Assembly (NCBI GenBank): GCA_002050355.1
Contig: MWYY01000043.1
Span: forward strand, 1-64,000
Length of the DNA: 64,000 nt
From: Acidobacteria bacterium 28-9
Lineage (GTDB): Bacteria > Acidobacteriota > Blastocatellia > Pyrinomonadales > Pyrinomonadaceae
Direction: 5' to 3'
Below are positions 24,375 to 34,025 of the stretch, piece after piece. Positions within the stretch are counted from its first letter, which is position 1, and each line of letters begins with the position of its first letter. Position numbers and translations under genes: made by a program. The notes under the pieces are model-generated. The model was not told where the DNA came from and made no database searches. It saw nothing but the letters and a program-made list of their open reading frames with translations.

Positions 24375-24808
24375 TACATTGTCTCATACTTGCAACGAAA
24401 AGTCAATACCCTAAGTCTTAATTTTTGAACAAGTTACTTGACTTTTGTGTAACTTATAGATACCCCGTAAGTCTGGCATAAAGTTGTCGAAATTTCGGCT
24501 AAAATCTTAAAAACCTGCTGGAATTTTGCCAAATGTGCATAGAAATCATTATCCATCTATTACTAATAATATATCACGAAAAGCTCATCAATGTCAAGCG
24601 TAACTACAGTATAATCAACTATTTACAATCACTTTGTTTGGAAAAGTCAAGTAGCTGCTAAAGGCGATTTATGACACCGCAAAAGGCATCTATTCAAAAG
24701 GTTAGGGAAGTTGGAACTACAAAACAACACTTTCACAGCGCGTCTAAACGCCAAATAAAGGACATCTAGCAATAGGTATAAGGCAGGTTATTTTACTTGC
24801 TTACTGGG

Positions 24809-24831
24809 CATTCAGAGTAGTGTTCTGAATG
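24809..24831. promoter_or_regulatory. Operator-like dyad before the small coiled-coil gene
   Basis: CATTCAGA (24809-24816) and TCTGAATG (24824-24831) form a perfect dyad with a 7-bp centre, 15 bp upstream of the ATG at 24847. A repressor site is a reasonable guess; no regulator gene was identified on the island. Confidence 0.4.
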
Positions 24832-24846
24832 TAGTAAAATCGTTTT

Positions 24847-25026
24847 ATGGACAATAAATATCAAATAAGTAAAAGCAAAGAGCCGGAAACAAAACAAGAA
24901 ATCATTCAACACCAAATCGAAGAACTGATAAAGCAGCGAGACAAAGAATCTAATCTTGCCGCTAAACAGAGTATCAACGCTGAGATTACTAAGCTGTTTG
25001 CACAATATCAAAGGCTCAATCTTTAA
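24847..25026 (+). CDS. Small coiled-coil hypothetical protein
   Basis: 59 aa. MDNKYQISKSKEPETKQEII then QHQIEELIKQRDKESNLAAK and INAEITKLFAQYQRLNL: a charged helix with heptad-like spacing of Ile/Leu, probably a coiled coil or helical hairpin. It precedes the kinase genes by 156 bp in the same direction and follows an operator-like dyad, so it could be a small partner or regulator. Function unknown. Confidence 0.45.
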   Translation: MDNKYQISKSKEPETKQEIIQHQIEELIKQRDKESNLAAKQSINAEITKLFAQYQRLNL

Positions 25027-25182
25027 GGTGATACGAATAAAAGCCGAACGAGAGCATTTTTACTCACTGACTTTCCTTATTTCAAATCCCACCTCTATCT
25101 CAAATAGAACCTACCGAACCCACAAATCAGAAAAGAATTTAATAAACTGTGGACTCGTGTTAGAATTTGCTCACTTTAAATA

Positions 25183-27648
25183 ATGATTTCAGCAGGCGAA
25201 CAAATTGGACGATACAAAATCCGTTCCGCAATTGGAAAAGGCGGAATGGGAGAAGTATTCCTTGCCGAAGATGCAGAACTGGAACGTCTGATTGCGCTAA
25301 AAATTCTACCCCAAGATTTGGCAAATGACACGGAACGGATGCGCCGATTTGTTCAAGAAGCAAAATCTGCCTCTGCTCTTAATCATCCGAACATCATCAC
25401 CATTCACGAAATTGGCAAAACAGACAACACACACTTCATTGCCACCGAATATATTGAAGGTGAAACACTGCACAGCCGTTTGAGAAGTGAACGGATGAAT
25501 CTCAAGAATGTTCTTGACGTTGCAATACAAGTTGCGTCTGCCTTAGACGCTGCTCACCGTGCGGGAATAGTTCATCGAGATATTAAACCTGAGAACGTGA
25601 TGATTCGCCCGGATGGAGTAGTGAAGATTCTTGATTTCGGGATTGCCAAACTGACTGAGAAAAAGGCGGAGTCAATTGACGCAGAAGCAGCAACAGCAAT
25701 AAAAGCAGAGGGAACAAGTCCTGGAATGATAATCGGAACGGCAAGTTATATGTCGCCCGAACAAGCGCGAGGCAAAGACATAGATGCTAGAAGCGATATT
25801 TTTAGCTTTGGTGTTGTGCTTTATGAAATGCTGGCAGGCAAACAGCCATTTGAAGGCGAGAATGCGATGGATGTTATCGGTTCGATTCTCAATAAAGAAC
25901 CTGCGCCCATTCAACTACTATTACCCGAAGTCCCGCAAGAGATTGGACGCATCAGCAGCAAGACGCTAAAGAAAGACCGCGAAGAGCGTTATCAAACGGC
26001 GAAAGATTTACTGATTGATTTGAAAGATGTAAGGCAGGATTTACAGATTCAGAATCAGTTAGAAAGAACCGCTTCACCTAATCGAGAAGAATCGAAAACA
26101 CAAATCTTGGGTGCAACGACAAGCGACGCTGCACACACAACCTCGAGCGCGGAGTATGTTGTATCTGAAATCAAAAGCCACAAAAGCGGCTTTGTTATTG
26201 GGTTAATGGTTTTATTTCTTGCATCAATCAGTTTGGGTTATTGGTATTTTGCAGGACGCTCAACAAAACAAATAGATTCAATAGCTGTTTTGCCGTTCGT
26301 CAATGAAGGCGGCAATGCTGATACTGAGTATCTGTCGGACGGAATGACCGAAACTTTAATCAGCAGTTTGTCACATCTTCCTAATCTTTCGGTTAAAGCA
26401 CGAAGTTCCGTATTTCGTTACAAAGGCAAAGAGATAAACCCACAGCAAATTGGCAAAGAATTAAACGTGCAGGCTGTTTTGAACGGGCGCGTCATTCAGC
26501 GCGGACAAGATTTAACTTTATATATCGAATTGGTGGAGGCTACTACGGAAAAAGTTTTGTGGGGTGAACAATATAATCGTAAACAAACAGACCTCGTTTC
26601 TTTGCAGAGCGAAATTGCACGAGATATTTCACAGAAGTTGCGGCAGCGGCTAACAAAGTCAGAAGCGCAAAGCGTGACGAGTAGCTACACGGAAAACGTC
26701 GAAGCCTACCAACTCTATCTGAAGGGACAATACTTTTGGAACAAGTTCACGCGGGAAGATTTGCAGAAGAGCATTGAATATTATAATCAAGCTATCGAAA
26801 AAGACCCGAATTATGCCTTGGCTTACACCGGATTAGCTGCCTGTTACAGCGTGATGGGAAACAGCTATTTGCCGCCGAATGAGACTTATCCGAAAGCGAA
26901 GGCTTATGCCGCGAAAGCGTTGGCGATTGATGACACGCTTGCCGAAGCTCACACGGTAATGGGCGCGGTCAGGACGCTTTACGATTGGAATTGGGCGGAG
27001 GCTGAAAGAGAATTGAAACGCGCTCAATCTCTCAATCCCAATTATGCCGACGCCCATCAGCTATACGGCGGTTATGTTTTAGCCGCAACAGGACGGCTCG
27101 ATGAGGCAAAGGCGGAAATGAAACGCGCCCAAGAACTCAACCCGCTTTCGCTCATCATTACTGCGGACGTGGGAAGCGCCTTTTATTATGCGCGGCAGTA
27201 CGATGAAGCGATAGAACAGTACAAAAAAGCTATCGATTTAGACCCGCGCTTTTTCATCGCCTATAAGCAGTTGGGAGCGGCTTACGAGCAGAAGAAAATG
27301 TATCCGCAAGCTATTGCGGAACATCAAAAGGGGCTGGCATTTGTTCGGCATCCGCAACTGATAGCTTCGCTCGGTCACGTCTACGCGGTCGCGGGGCAAC
27401 GCGCGGAAGCGCAGCAGTTGCTCGACGAATTGCGGGAAATATCAAAACAGAGTTATATCAATCCGTATTGGATAGCTTTAATCTATGTTGGTTTGGGTGA
27501 GAAAGAGCAAGCCTTCGCGTGGCTGGAAAAGGCATATCACGAGCGTTTCTTTTTCTTGATTTGGCTTAAAGTCGAGCCGCGCCTTGACCCTTTGCGTGAA
27601 GACCCACGCTTTCAAGATTTGCTCCGGCGCGTCGGTTTGCCGCAGTAA
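25183..27648 (+). CDS. Membrane Ser/Thr protein kinase with TolB-like and TPR domains (first of three)
   Basis: 821 aa. Kinase domain residues 11-280: glycine loop IGKGGMGEVF, Lys40 in IALKIL, HRDIKPEN (131-138), DFG (151-153), activation segment GTASYMSPEQARG. Juxtamembrane Ser/Thr-rich SDAAHTTSSAEYVV is followed by one membrane helix (336-356, GFVIGLMVLFLASISLGYWY). Outside lies a TolB/FlgO-like domain (SIAVLPFVNEGGNADTEYLS to about 500) and then about eight TPRs ending RFQDLLRRVGLPQ. All catalytic residues are present. A receptor kinase topology is inferred: cytosolic kinase, periplasmic sensor. Seven bases separate it from the second kinase ATG region. Confidence 0.92.
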   Translation: MISAGEQIGRYKIRSAIGKGGMGEVFLAEDAELERLIALKILPQDLANDTERMRRFVQEAKSASALNHPNIITIHEIGKTDNTHFIATEYIEGETLHSRLRSERMNLKNVLDVAIQVASALDAAHRAGIVHRDIKPENVMIRPDGVVKILDFGIAKLTEKKAESIDAEAATAIKAEGTSPGMIIGTASYMSPEQARGKDIDARSDIFSFGVVLYEMLAGKQPFEGENAMDVIGSILNKEPAPIQLLLPEVPQEIGRISSKTLKKDREERYQTAKDLLIDLKDVRQDLQIQNQLERTASPNREESKTQILGATTSDAAHTTSSAEYVVSEIKSHKSGFVIGLMVLFLASISLGYWYFAGRSTKQIDSIAVLPFVNEGGNADTEYLSDGMTETLISSLSHLPNLSVKARSSVFRYKGKEINPQQIGKELNVQAVLNGRVIQRGQDLTLYIELVEATTEKVLWGEQYNRKQTDLVSLQSEIARDISQKLRQRLTKSEAQSVTSSYTENVEAYQLYLKGQYFWNKFTREDLQKSIEYYNQAIEKDPNYALAYTGLAACYSVMGNSYLPPNETYPKAKAYAAKALAIDDTLAEAHTVMGAVRTLYDWNWAEAERELKRAQSLNPNYADAHQLYGGYVLAATGRLDEAKAEMKRAQELNPLSLIITADVGSAFYYARQYDEAIEQYKKAIDLDPRFFIAYKQLGAAYEQKKMYPQAIAEHQKGLAFVRHPQLIASLGHVYAVAGQRAEAQQLLDELREISKQSYINPYWIALIYVGLGEKEQAFAWLEKAYHERFFFLIWLKVEPRLDPLREDPRFQDLLRRVGLPQ

Positions 27649-27657
27649 AAGGTTGTG

Positions 27658-30150
27658 ATGACGATTGCCGCACATACAAAACTTGGACGCTACGAAATCC
27701 TCTCTCCAATCGGGGCTGGCGGAATGGGTGAGGTATATCTGGCAGAAGACGTTCGCCTTAATCGCAAAGTCGCGCTCAAAATTCTACCTGAAAATATCGC
27801 CGCCGATAAAGAACGCTTGCTTCGTTTTGAACGTGAAGCGCAAGCTGCTTCCGCCTTAAATCACCCGAATATCATCACTATCCACGAAATTGGAGAAACA
27901 GGCGACCAATTGTTTATCGCTACGGAATACATCGAAGGCTCAACCTTGCGCCAAAAGATAGAGGAAAATGATTTAGGGGTTTATGAATCGGTAAGAATAG
28001 CCGAACAAATTGCCGCTGCCTTATCTGTTGCTCACGGGGCGCATATTATTCATCGAGACATAAAACCTGAAAACATTATGATTCGTCGTGATGGTTATGT
28101 GAAAATCCTTGATTTCGGTCTGGCTAAACTTGTTGAGAAAAACCCAAATACGCTTGATGCTGAAGCAGAGACACGCGCTCAGGTTAATACAAAGGCAGGA
28201 ATGATAATGGGAACTGTAGCGTATATGTCACCAGAACAAGCTCGTGGGAAAGACATTGACGAACGAACAGATGTATGGAGTTTAGGAGTTTGCTTATATG
28301 AAATGCTTTCTGGACAACAACCGTTTATAGGCGAAACAACCAGCGATACGATTGTCTCAATTCTAACAAAAGAACCTGTGCAACTTGACGAAAATCTGCC
28401 AGCAGAATTGCAGCGTATTGTCAGAAAGACACTACAAAAGGACGCAGACAAACGGTATCAAACGGCGAAAGATTTGCTGATTGATTTGGAAGATGTAAAA
28501 GAGGAGTTAAAGTTTCAAAGTAAATTAGAACGAACTACCGCTCCACCAAATCGAGACGAAGCAAAGACGCAGATTCTTAATGCGATAACAACAGATGTCG
28601 CACACACAACTTCAAGTGCCGAATATGTTGTTACGGAAATCAAACAACACAAACGTGGTTTCGTTATCGGGCTAATGGTTTTGCTTTTTGCATCAATCGG
28701 ATTAGGCTATTGGTTTTTCACTTCTCGTTCTTCATCCACAAAAGGACAAATTGAATCAATTGCTGTAATGCCGTTTGTCAACGAAAGCGGCAACGCAGAT
28801 AACGAATACTTGTCGGACGGAATGACTGAAACTTTAATCAGCAGTTTGTCACAGCTTCCAAATCTCTTGGTAAAAGCCCGAAGTTCTGTGTTTCGTTACA
28901 AAGGCAAAGACACAAACGCGCAGACAATCGGAAAAGAGTTAAACGTGCAATCTGTCTTGAACGGGCGCGTCGTCCAGCGCGGACAAGATTTGACTTTGTA
29001 TATCGAATTGGTGGAAGCCGCGACCGAGAAAGTTTTGTGGAGTGAGAATTACAACCGTAAACAGGCAGACCTTGTTTCATTGCAAAGCGAGATTGCGCGG
29101 GATGTTTCAAGCAAACTTAAAACGAGATTATCTGGCGTAGAAGAGCAACAGGTAACAAAAATTTACACTGAAAATACGGAAGCCTATCAGCTTTATCTCA
29201 AAGGGCTTTACCACTGGAACAAACGCACAACCGACGACCTCAAACAATCCATCTCGCTATTCCAGCAAGCGATTGACAAAGACCCCGCTTATGCAAAGGC
29301 TTATGGCGGGTTGGCGATGGCTTATGGAGTTTTCACCAGTAATGCCGCAATTACCAAGCAGGAGCGCAGCGAATTACGATTAAAAGCAAAAGCAGCAGCA
29401 TTAAAAGCTTTAGAACTCGATAACAATCTTGCCGAAGCCCACGCCGTATTAGCGGAAAGAAAAATTGACGATTGGGATTTCGCTGAAGCCGAAAATAATT
29501 TCAAACGCGCTATTGAACTAAATCCGAATTTTGCCACCGCACACCAATGGTATTCGGAGCTGCTCGAAAGACTTGGACGGTATGATGAAGCTCTTTTTGA
29601 AATAAAAAGAGCTTATGAGCTTGACCCATTCTCTCGCGCTGTAAATTTGAATCTCGGGCTGCGCTACTGGACATTGCGTCGTAATGATGAAGCTATGGCA
29701 CAATTCAAAAAATTGGTTGAAACCGAGCCGACATATCCCTTGCCTTATCAGTTTGTCGCCGCTATTTATGCTGAAAGAGGGATGTATGAAGAATCCATCG
29801 AGCTTAGGTGTAAAGGTGAAGTTCTTTTGAATATCGAAACAGTTGAAAGTTGCGAACTAAAAAACGCGGATTTTCGGCAGGCGATAAAGACAAGTGGTGC
29901 AACTGGCTTTTGGCGCAAGACTCTTGAGTATGACGTAAAATATTATGAGCGAGGTATAGGCTCGGCTGTCGCTGTCGCTGCAGACTACGCGCTGCTTGGA
30001 GAAAAGGAACTGGCTTTCGAATGGTTAGAAAAGGCATTTGCCGAACACGACGATGCAATAACTTATTTGAAAGTTGACACATCTTTTGACAGTCTGAAAT
30101 CCGAGCCGCGCTTTCAGGATTTGCTGCGGCGGATAGGATTGCCGCAATGA
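27658..30150 (+). CDS. Membrane Ser/Thr protein kinase with TolB-like and TPR domains (second of three)
   Basis: 830 aa from ATG 27658 (a GTG directly before it at 27655 is the alternative); AAAGG overlaps the preceding stop. Same architecture as the first: IGAGGMGEVY, VALKIL, HRDIKPENIM, LDFGLAKL, GTVAYMSPEQARG, juxtamembrane TDVAHTTSSAEYVV, helix FVIGLMVLLFASIGLGYWFF, TolB-like SIAVMPFVNESGNADNEYLS and TPRs ending RFQDLLRRIGLPQ. Motifs are intact. Close protein similarity and shared DNA stretches show a duplication within the island. Spacing of 14 bp to the third kinase implies one operon. Confidence 0.92.
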   Translation: MTIAAHTKLGRYEILSPIGAGGMGEVYLAEDVRLNRKVALKILPENIAADKERLLRFEREAQAASALNHPNIITIHEIGETGDQLFIATEYIEGSTLRQKIEENDLGVYESVRIAEQIAAALSVAHGAHIIHRDIKPENIMIRRDGYVKILDFGLAKLVEKNPNTLDAEAETRAQVNTKAGMIMGTVAYMSPEQARGKDIDERTDVWSLGVCLYEMLSGQQPFIGETTSDTIVSILTKEPVQLDENLPAELQRIVRKTLQKDADKRYQTAKDLLIDLEDVKEELKFQSKLERTTAPPNRDEAKTQILNAITTDVAHTTSSAEYVVTEIKQHKRGFVIGLMVLLFASIGLGYWFFTSRSSSTKGQIESIAVMPFVNESGNADNEYLSDGMTETLISSLSQLPNLLVKARSSVFRYKGKDTNAQTIGKELNVQSVLNGRVVQRGQDLTLYIELVEAATEKVLWSENYNRKQADLVSLQSEIARDVSSKLKTRLSGVEEQQVTKIYTENTEAYQLYLKGLYHWNKRTTDDLKQSISLFQQAIDKDPAYAKAYGGLAMAYGVFTSNAAITKQERSELRLKAKAAALKALELDNNLAEAHAVLAERKIDDWDFAEAENNFKRAIELNPNFATAHQWYSELLERLGRYDEALFEIKRAYELDPFSRAVNLNLGLRYWTLRRNDEAMAQFKKLVETEPTYPLPYQFVAAIYAERGMYEESIELRCKGEVLLNIETVESCELKNADFRQAIKTSGATGFWRKTLEYDVKYYERGIGSAVAVAADYALLGEKELAFEWLEKAFAEHDDAITYLKVDTSFDSLKSEPRFQDLLRRIGLPQ

Positions 30151-30164
30151 TTTGGAAAAGATAG

Positions 30165-32639
30165 ATGAAAGAATCTTCATCCAAAATAAATTTGTCGCAT
30201 TACCGCATCATCTCCAAACTCGGTGAGGGCGGGATGGGCGAAGTTTTTTTGGCGGAGGATTCACGCCTGAATCGTAGAGTCGCTCTAAAAGTTTTACCAG
30301 AAACTTTCGCTGCCGATAAAGACCGCCTTCGACGATTTGAACAGGAAGCCCGTGCCGCTTCTGCTCTTAACCATCCGAACATTTTAACCGTCCACGAATT
30401 TGGAACGGAGAACGGTTTGCACTTTCTCGCCACCGAATTGATTGAAGGCGAAACATTAAGAGAAAGGATGAGCAGCGGAGAACTCTCTTTGAGCGAAGCA
30501 CTCAATATCGCTGAACAAACCGCATTCGCTCTTTCGGCGGCACACGCAGCAGGAATAATTCACCGCGACCTCAAACCAGAGAACATTATGATTCGCCGTG
30601 ACGGGATTGTGAAAGTCCTTGATTTCGGGTTGGCAAAATTAACCGAAAAGAAAGAAGTAGCTTTAGATAATGAAGCGGCAACCCGCGCACTTATTCAAAC
30701 CAAAGCTGGCGTTGTAATGGGAACAGTCGGCTATATGTCGCCAGAACAAGCTAAAGGAAAAGACACGGACGAAAGGACTGATATTTGGAGTCTTGGCGTT
30801 GTGCTTTACGAAATGATTTGTTCCGAGCTGCCTTTCACAGGCGAGACAGCAAATGAACGGATAGCTTCAATCTTGAAAAGCGAACCAATGCCTGTTTCAC
30901 ATTATGTTTCTGATGTTCCAAAGGAGCTGGAAAGAATCATTGGCAAGAGTTTGAGAAAGAATCGTGAAGAACGCTACCAGCATATAAAGGATTTGTGGCT
31001 TGATTTGAAAGACATCAAACAAGACTTAGCGTTTCAAAACAAGTTGGAACGAACCACACCACCGAATCGAGAAGAATCGAAAACACAAACCCTCAACGCG
31101 ACAACAACAGATGTCGCTCATACAACCTCTAGTGCTGAATACATCGCAAGCGGAATAAAACAACACAAACGCAGTTTCGGTGCTGGTTTGTTGATTTTGT
31201 TGGTTGCGGCAGTCGGACTTGGATACTGGTTTTTCGCCCATCGTTCGGCAAACGCAACACAAATCGAATCTATTGCCGTCTTGCCGTTTGTCAATGAAGG
31301 CGCTAATGCTGATACTGAATATCTTTCAGATGGAATGACAGAAACACTCATCAGTAATTTGTCACAGATTCCGAAGCTAAATATTAAGGCACGTTCATCT
31401 GTGTTTCGTTACAAAGGCAAAGAAACGGACGCGCAAACTGTTGGTAAAGAGTTAAATGTGCAGGCGATTTTGAACGGGCGCGTCGTCCAGCGCGGCGACG
31501 AATTAGTTTTGTATCTGGAATTAGTGGACGCGATGACGGGCAACCGAATTTGGGGCGACCAATACAACAAGAAATTAGCTAATCTCGTTTCCTTGCAAGC
31601 CGAGATTGCCCGTGATGTGTCAGATAAACTGCGAGTGCGACTGTCAGGGGCGGATGAGCAAAGGTTAGCAAAGAATTATACAGAGAACACCGAAGCCTAC
31701 AAACTTTATTTGCAAGGGCGTTTTTATTGGAACAAGCGTTCGCCGGACGGTTTCAGGAAAGCTATCGAATACTTTAAGCAGGCAATCGCCCTTGACCCGA
31801 ACTACGCTCTGGCTTACACCGGACTTGCTGATTCTTATAGCTTGCTTCCCGTATTCGATAACAAGGCGACGAGAAGAGAGACGATGCCCCTGGCGAAAGA
31901 GGCGGCGTTAAAAGCGTTATCGCTGAATGATAATTTAGCCGAAGCGCACGTCTCTCTAGCACCTGTCCTCAGCGACTACGACGGCGATTGGGCAGGCGCT
32001 GAACAGCACTACAAACGCGCTCTCGAATTGAATCCCAGTTATCCGACGGCGCATCAATGGTACGGTGAGATGCTTGTTCGTGAAGGACGCTTTGATGAAG
32101 GTCTGGCGGAAACGCGACGCGCTCTTGAGTTAGACCCGTTTTCATTGATTACAAATTTGGTTTTGGGCATTAACTTGAACGCCGCCCGTCGGTATGACGA
32201 GGCAATTAACCAGATACGGAAAACTCTCGAACTCGACCCGAACTTTGCCGACGCGAATCATTTTCTTTTTGAAGCCTATTCCAATAAAGGCATGTATGGG
32301 GAAGCGGTAGCGTCATACTCCAAGCAAATGGCGCTCGAAGGCGAGTTGCTGTCGGAGATAGAAGCGACAAAAGATGCCTTCAATAAATCGGGTTGGAATG
32401 GCTTCTTGCGGCATAGAATCAATTATCTGGAAAGTCGCCGCGACAAAGTATTTGCTGGTGAGGTCGCAAGTTTTTATGCGGGACTCGGTGAGAGAGATAA
32501 GGCTTTCGCATGGCTCGAGAAAGCTTACGAAGACCGGAACGAGGGCTTGACCTTATTAAAGGTAGATGCGCAGTTCGACAATTTGCGCTCAGACCCACGC
32601 TTTCAAGATTTGCTCCGCCGCGTCGGTTTCACGCCGTAA
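30165..32639 (+). CDS. Membrane Ser/Thr protein kinase with TolB-like and TPR domains (third of three)
   Basis: 824 aa. LGEGGMGEVFLAED, VALKVL, HRDLKPENIM, LDFGLAKL and GTVGYMSPEQAKG give a complete kinase domain. The juxtamembrane TTDVAHTTSSAEY motif is kept, the membrane helix is GAGLLILLVAAVGLGYWFF, then SIAVLPFVNEGANADTEYLS and TPRs (NPSYPTAHQWYGEMLVREGR). The sensor TPR region differs most from the other two, suggesting divergent ligand recognition. Last gene of the kinase operon; a hairpin follows at 32786. Confidence 0.92.
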   Translation: MKESSSKINLSHYRIISKLGEGGMGEVFLAEDSRLNRRVALKVLPETFAADKDRLRRFEQEARAASALNHPNILTVHEFGTENGLHFLATELIEGETLRERMSSGELSLSEALNIAEQTAFALSAAHAAGIIHRDLKPENIMIRRDGIVKVLDFGLAKLTEKKEVALDNEAATRALIQTKAGVVMGTVGYMSPEQAKGKDTDERTDIWSLGVVLYEMICSELPFTGETANERIASILKSEPMPVSHYVSDVPKELERIIGKSLRKNREERYQHIKDLWLDLKDIKQDLAFQNKLERTTPPNREESKTQTLNATTTDVAHTTSSAEYIASGIKQHKRSFGAGLLILLVAAVGLGYWFFAHRSANATQIESIAVLPFVNEGANADTEYLSDGMTETLISNLSQIPKLNIKARSSVFRYKGKETDAQTVGKELNVQAILNGRVVQRGDELVLYLELVDAMTGNRIWGDQYNKKLANLVSLQAEIARDVSDKLRVRLSGADEQRLAKNYTENTEAYKLYLQGRFYWNKRSPDGFRKAIEYFKQAIALDPNYALAYTGLADSYSLLPVFDNKATRRETMPLAKEAALKALSLNDNLAEAHVSLAPVLSDYDGDWAGAEQHYKRALELNPSYPTAHQWYGEMLVREGRFDEGLAETRRALELDPFSLITNLVLGINLNAARRYDEAINQIRKTLELDPNFADANHFLFEAYSNKGMYGEAVASYSKQMALEGELLSEIEATKDAFNKSGWNGFLRHRINYLESRRDKVFAGEVASFYAGLGERDKAFAWLEKAYEDRNEGLTLLKVDAQFDNLRSDPRFQDLLRRVGFTP

Positions 32640-32657
32640 TCAGCTTGATAAGAGTGA

Positions 32658-32759
32658 AGACATCTAATTTGGAATGCCGTTGTTGTCAATGGTCGTTTGC
32701 TCAAGCGGAAAGATTTAGATGAAATGCTGAATAAAGTTGCGGAGAAAGCTAGACAATAG
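32658..32759 (+). pseudogene. C-terminal remnant of an amidohydrolase-family gene
   Basis: A short open frame reads NAVVVNGRLLKRKDLDEMLN then KVAEKARQ and a stop at 32757-32759. This is the usual final strand and helix of imidazolonepropionase-like amidohydrolases (VfVNGklydRxxLdxlL). There is no start or body. It may be debris of a gene once downstream of the kinases. Assignment by pattern over 28 residues only. Confidence 0.4.
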
Positions 32760-32785
32760 CGTGATTGCATATCAGCAAAAGTAAT

Positions 32786-32832
32786 AATAGAAAGCCAACT
32801 GAGAGCATTTGCACTCTGACTGGCTTTCTATT
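32786..32832. terminator. Bidirectional hairpin between kinase operon and integrase
   Basis: AATAGAAAGCCA (32786-32797) pairs with TGGCTTTCTATT (32821-32832), extended by GAGAG/CTCTG. T-rich bases follow on the minus strand (ATTACTTTT). It separates two convergent transcripts, the kinase operon and the integrase. Confidence 0.65.
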
Positions 32833-32840
32833 CTGCAAAG

Positions 32841-34001
32841 TTAGTTGATTAAGTCCGATTCAATTTGAGAATCATTAGTAGTTTGATGTTGGATTGATTC
32901 AAAGATTGATGCGGCTTGCCATAATGTTTCGTCAGTTGAAGACAAATATCTGTATGTGGTCTGTGGATTTTCGTGCGAGAGTATCCGACTGACCATCTGA
33001 ATTGGTAAATGTCCGTTGATTAAACGGGTTGCAGCAGAGTGTCTAAGGCTATGCAGGGTAATTCCAAAAGGTCTGCCCGTTGGAATGTTTGCTTCTATAC
33101 AGGCGTTCTCGAAAGACTTCCTAACGTCTTTCAACTTAAATACTAACTCATCTTCATTTTTACTCGAATTTTCCCACAGTTTTGAAAGCTCATTGTGAAC
33201 GCGGCTTGTCATACAAAGCTGACGAGTTTTTAATGACTTCGTGTTTAGGGCTTGATAGGTAATCAACCTGTTTTCAAAGTCCAAATCAGAGAATTTAAGT
33301 TTAAGAGTTTCGCCCCGACGAGCGCCGGTGTCTAACAGACAGATGATTAACGGTATAAGATGCCTTCTTTTGCCTGTGCAAGCCTCTAGGAGGCGTTTTT
33401 CTTCTTCCAAAGATAAAACCCTTGTTCTGCGTCTTTCTGCTGAACGGTCAATTAACGGTTCACCCATATTGACAGGATTTCTTGTAAGCCAACCTTGACG
33501 AATAGCAATGTTAAAAATTCGTCTCAGGTTGGATAATTCTCTGTTCATCGTGGCGATGTTTCGAGTCGTTTTGTAGTGTGTGGGAATTGATAAACGATAG
33601 CTTCTAAAGGCAACAATTTCTTCATACCCAATTTGCTGTATTCTCATTTTCCCAAAGTATTCCCGAAACAGTTTGACAAAGCCTTTAACCCGGCTTACAT
33701 TACGCATCCCTTCAACCTTTCTATCATCAATAAACTTTGCAGGTTTCGCGTAATGCTTTTCGTAATAGTCTGCCAAATCGTCAAAAGATAGCTTCTCTGC
33801 ATCTATCGCTTTACGACCTCCGGCATCCAACTTTTCTATCAGCTTCTTTAAGATTTTCTTGGCATCCTCTTTACTCTTTGCAGTTTGCTGTATTGCTGTT
33901 TTCTTACCATTTAGATTTTTATATGCAACTCTGGCAACCCAATTTCCTGATTTCTTATTTTCAAATAGCTGTCCTACTCTTTCTCTCATTTTTTCCCTCA
34001 T
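32841..34001 (-). CDS. int: Island tyrosine integrase
   Basis: 386 aa phage-type integrase. An arm-binding AP2-like N-terminus (NKKSGNWVARVAYKNLNGKK) is followed by a SAM-like core-binding domain (LSFDDLADYYEKHY) and the catalytic domain with Arg in LLDTGARRGETLKL, Lys in NTKSLKTRQL, HxxR in LHSLRHSAATRLI, His in ILSHENPQTT and Tyr in TYRYLSS. ATG 34001; a second ATG at 33989 is possible. Its 5' end faces the tRNA, 241 bp away, with arm-type repeats between. It presumably recombines the tRNA-Leu site. Confidence 0.95.
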   Translation of the reverse strand: MREKMRERVGQLFENKKSGNWVARVAYKNLNGKKTAIQQTAKSKEDAKKILKKLIEKLDAGGRKAIDAEKLSFDDLADYYEKHYAKPAKFIDDRKVEGMRNVSRVKGFVKLFREYFGKMRIQQIGYEEIVAFRSYRLSIPTHYKTTRNIATMNRELSNLRRIFNIAIRQGWLTRNPVNMGEPLIDRSAERRRTRVLSLEEEKRLLEACTGKRRHLIPLIICLLDTGARRGETLKLKFSDLDFENRLITYQALNTKSLKTRQLCMTSRVHNELSKLWENSSKNEDELVFKLKDVRKSFENACIEANIPTGRPFGITLHSLRHSAATRLINGHLPIQMVSRILSHENPQTTYRYLSSTDETLWQAASIFESIQHQTTNDSQIESDLIN

Positions 34002-34025
34002 TTATTAGCTCTCCGCACAATTCAG

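Larger units (their letters stand above)
24122..24846. other. Putative control/origin region of the island
   Basis: 725 bp without an accepted gene, upstream of the leftward replication-like gene. It contains interlocking inverted repeats (24235-24321), a 10-bp dyad (24334-24343 with 24365-24374), a short palindrome AAGAGATAATCTCTT (24184-24198) and AT-rich DNA around 24540-24620 with TAATAATATATCACG. A 32-codon frame at 24671-24769 (MTPQKASIQKVREVG) is possible but unsupported. Confidence 0.45.

Noticed and set aside
25183-32639. The kinase trio as a single split or mis-assembled gene
   Set aside because: Each has its own start, stop, complete kinase motifs and distinct TPR region, so it is a true tandem set.
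32786-32832. Terminal inverted repeat of an insertion sequence
   Set aside because: No transposase or target duplication nearby; the position between two convergent genes fits a terminator.
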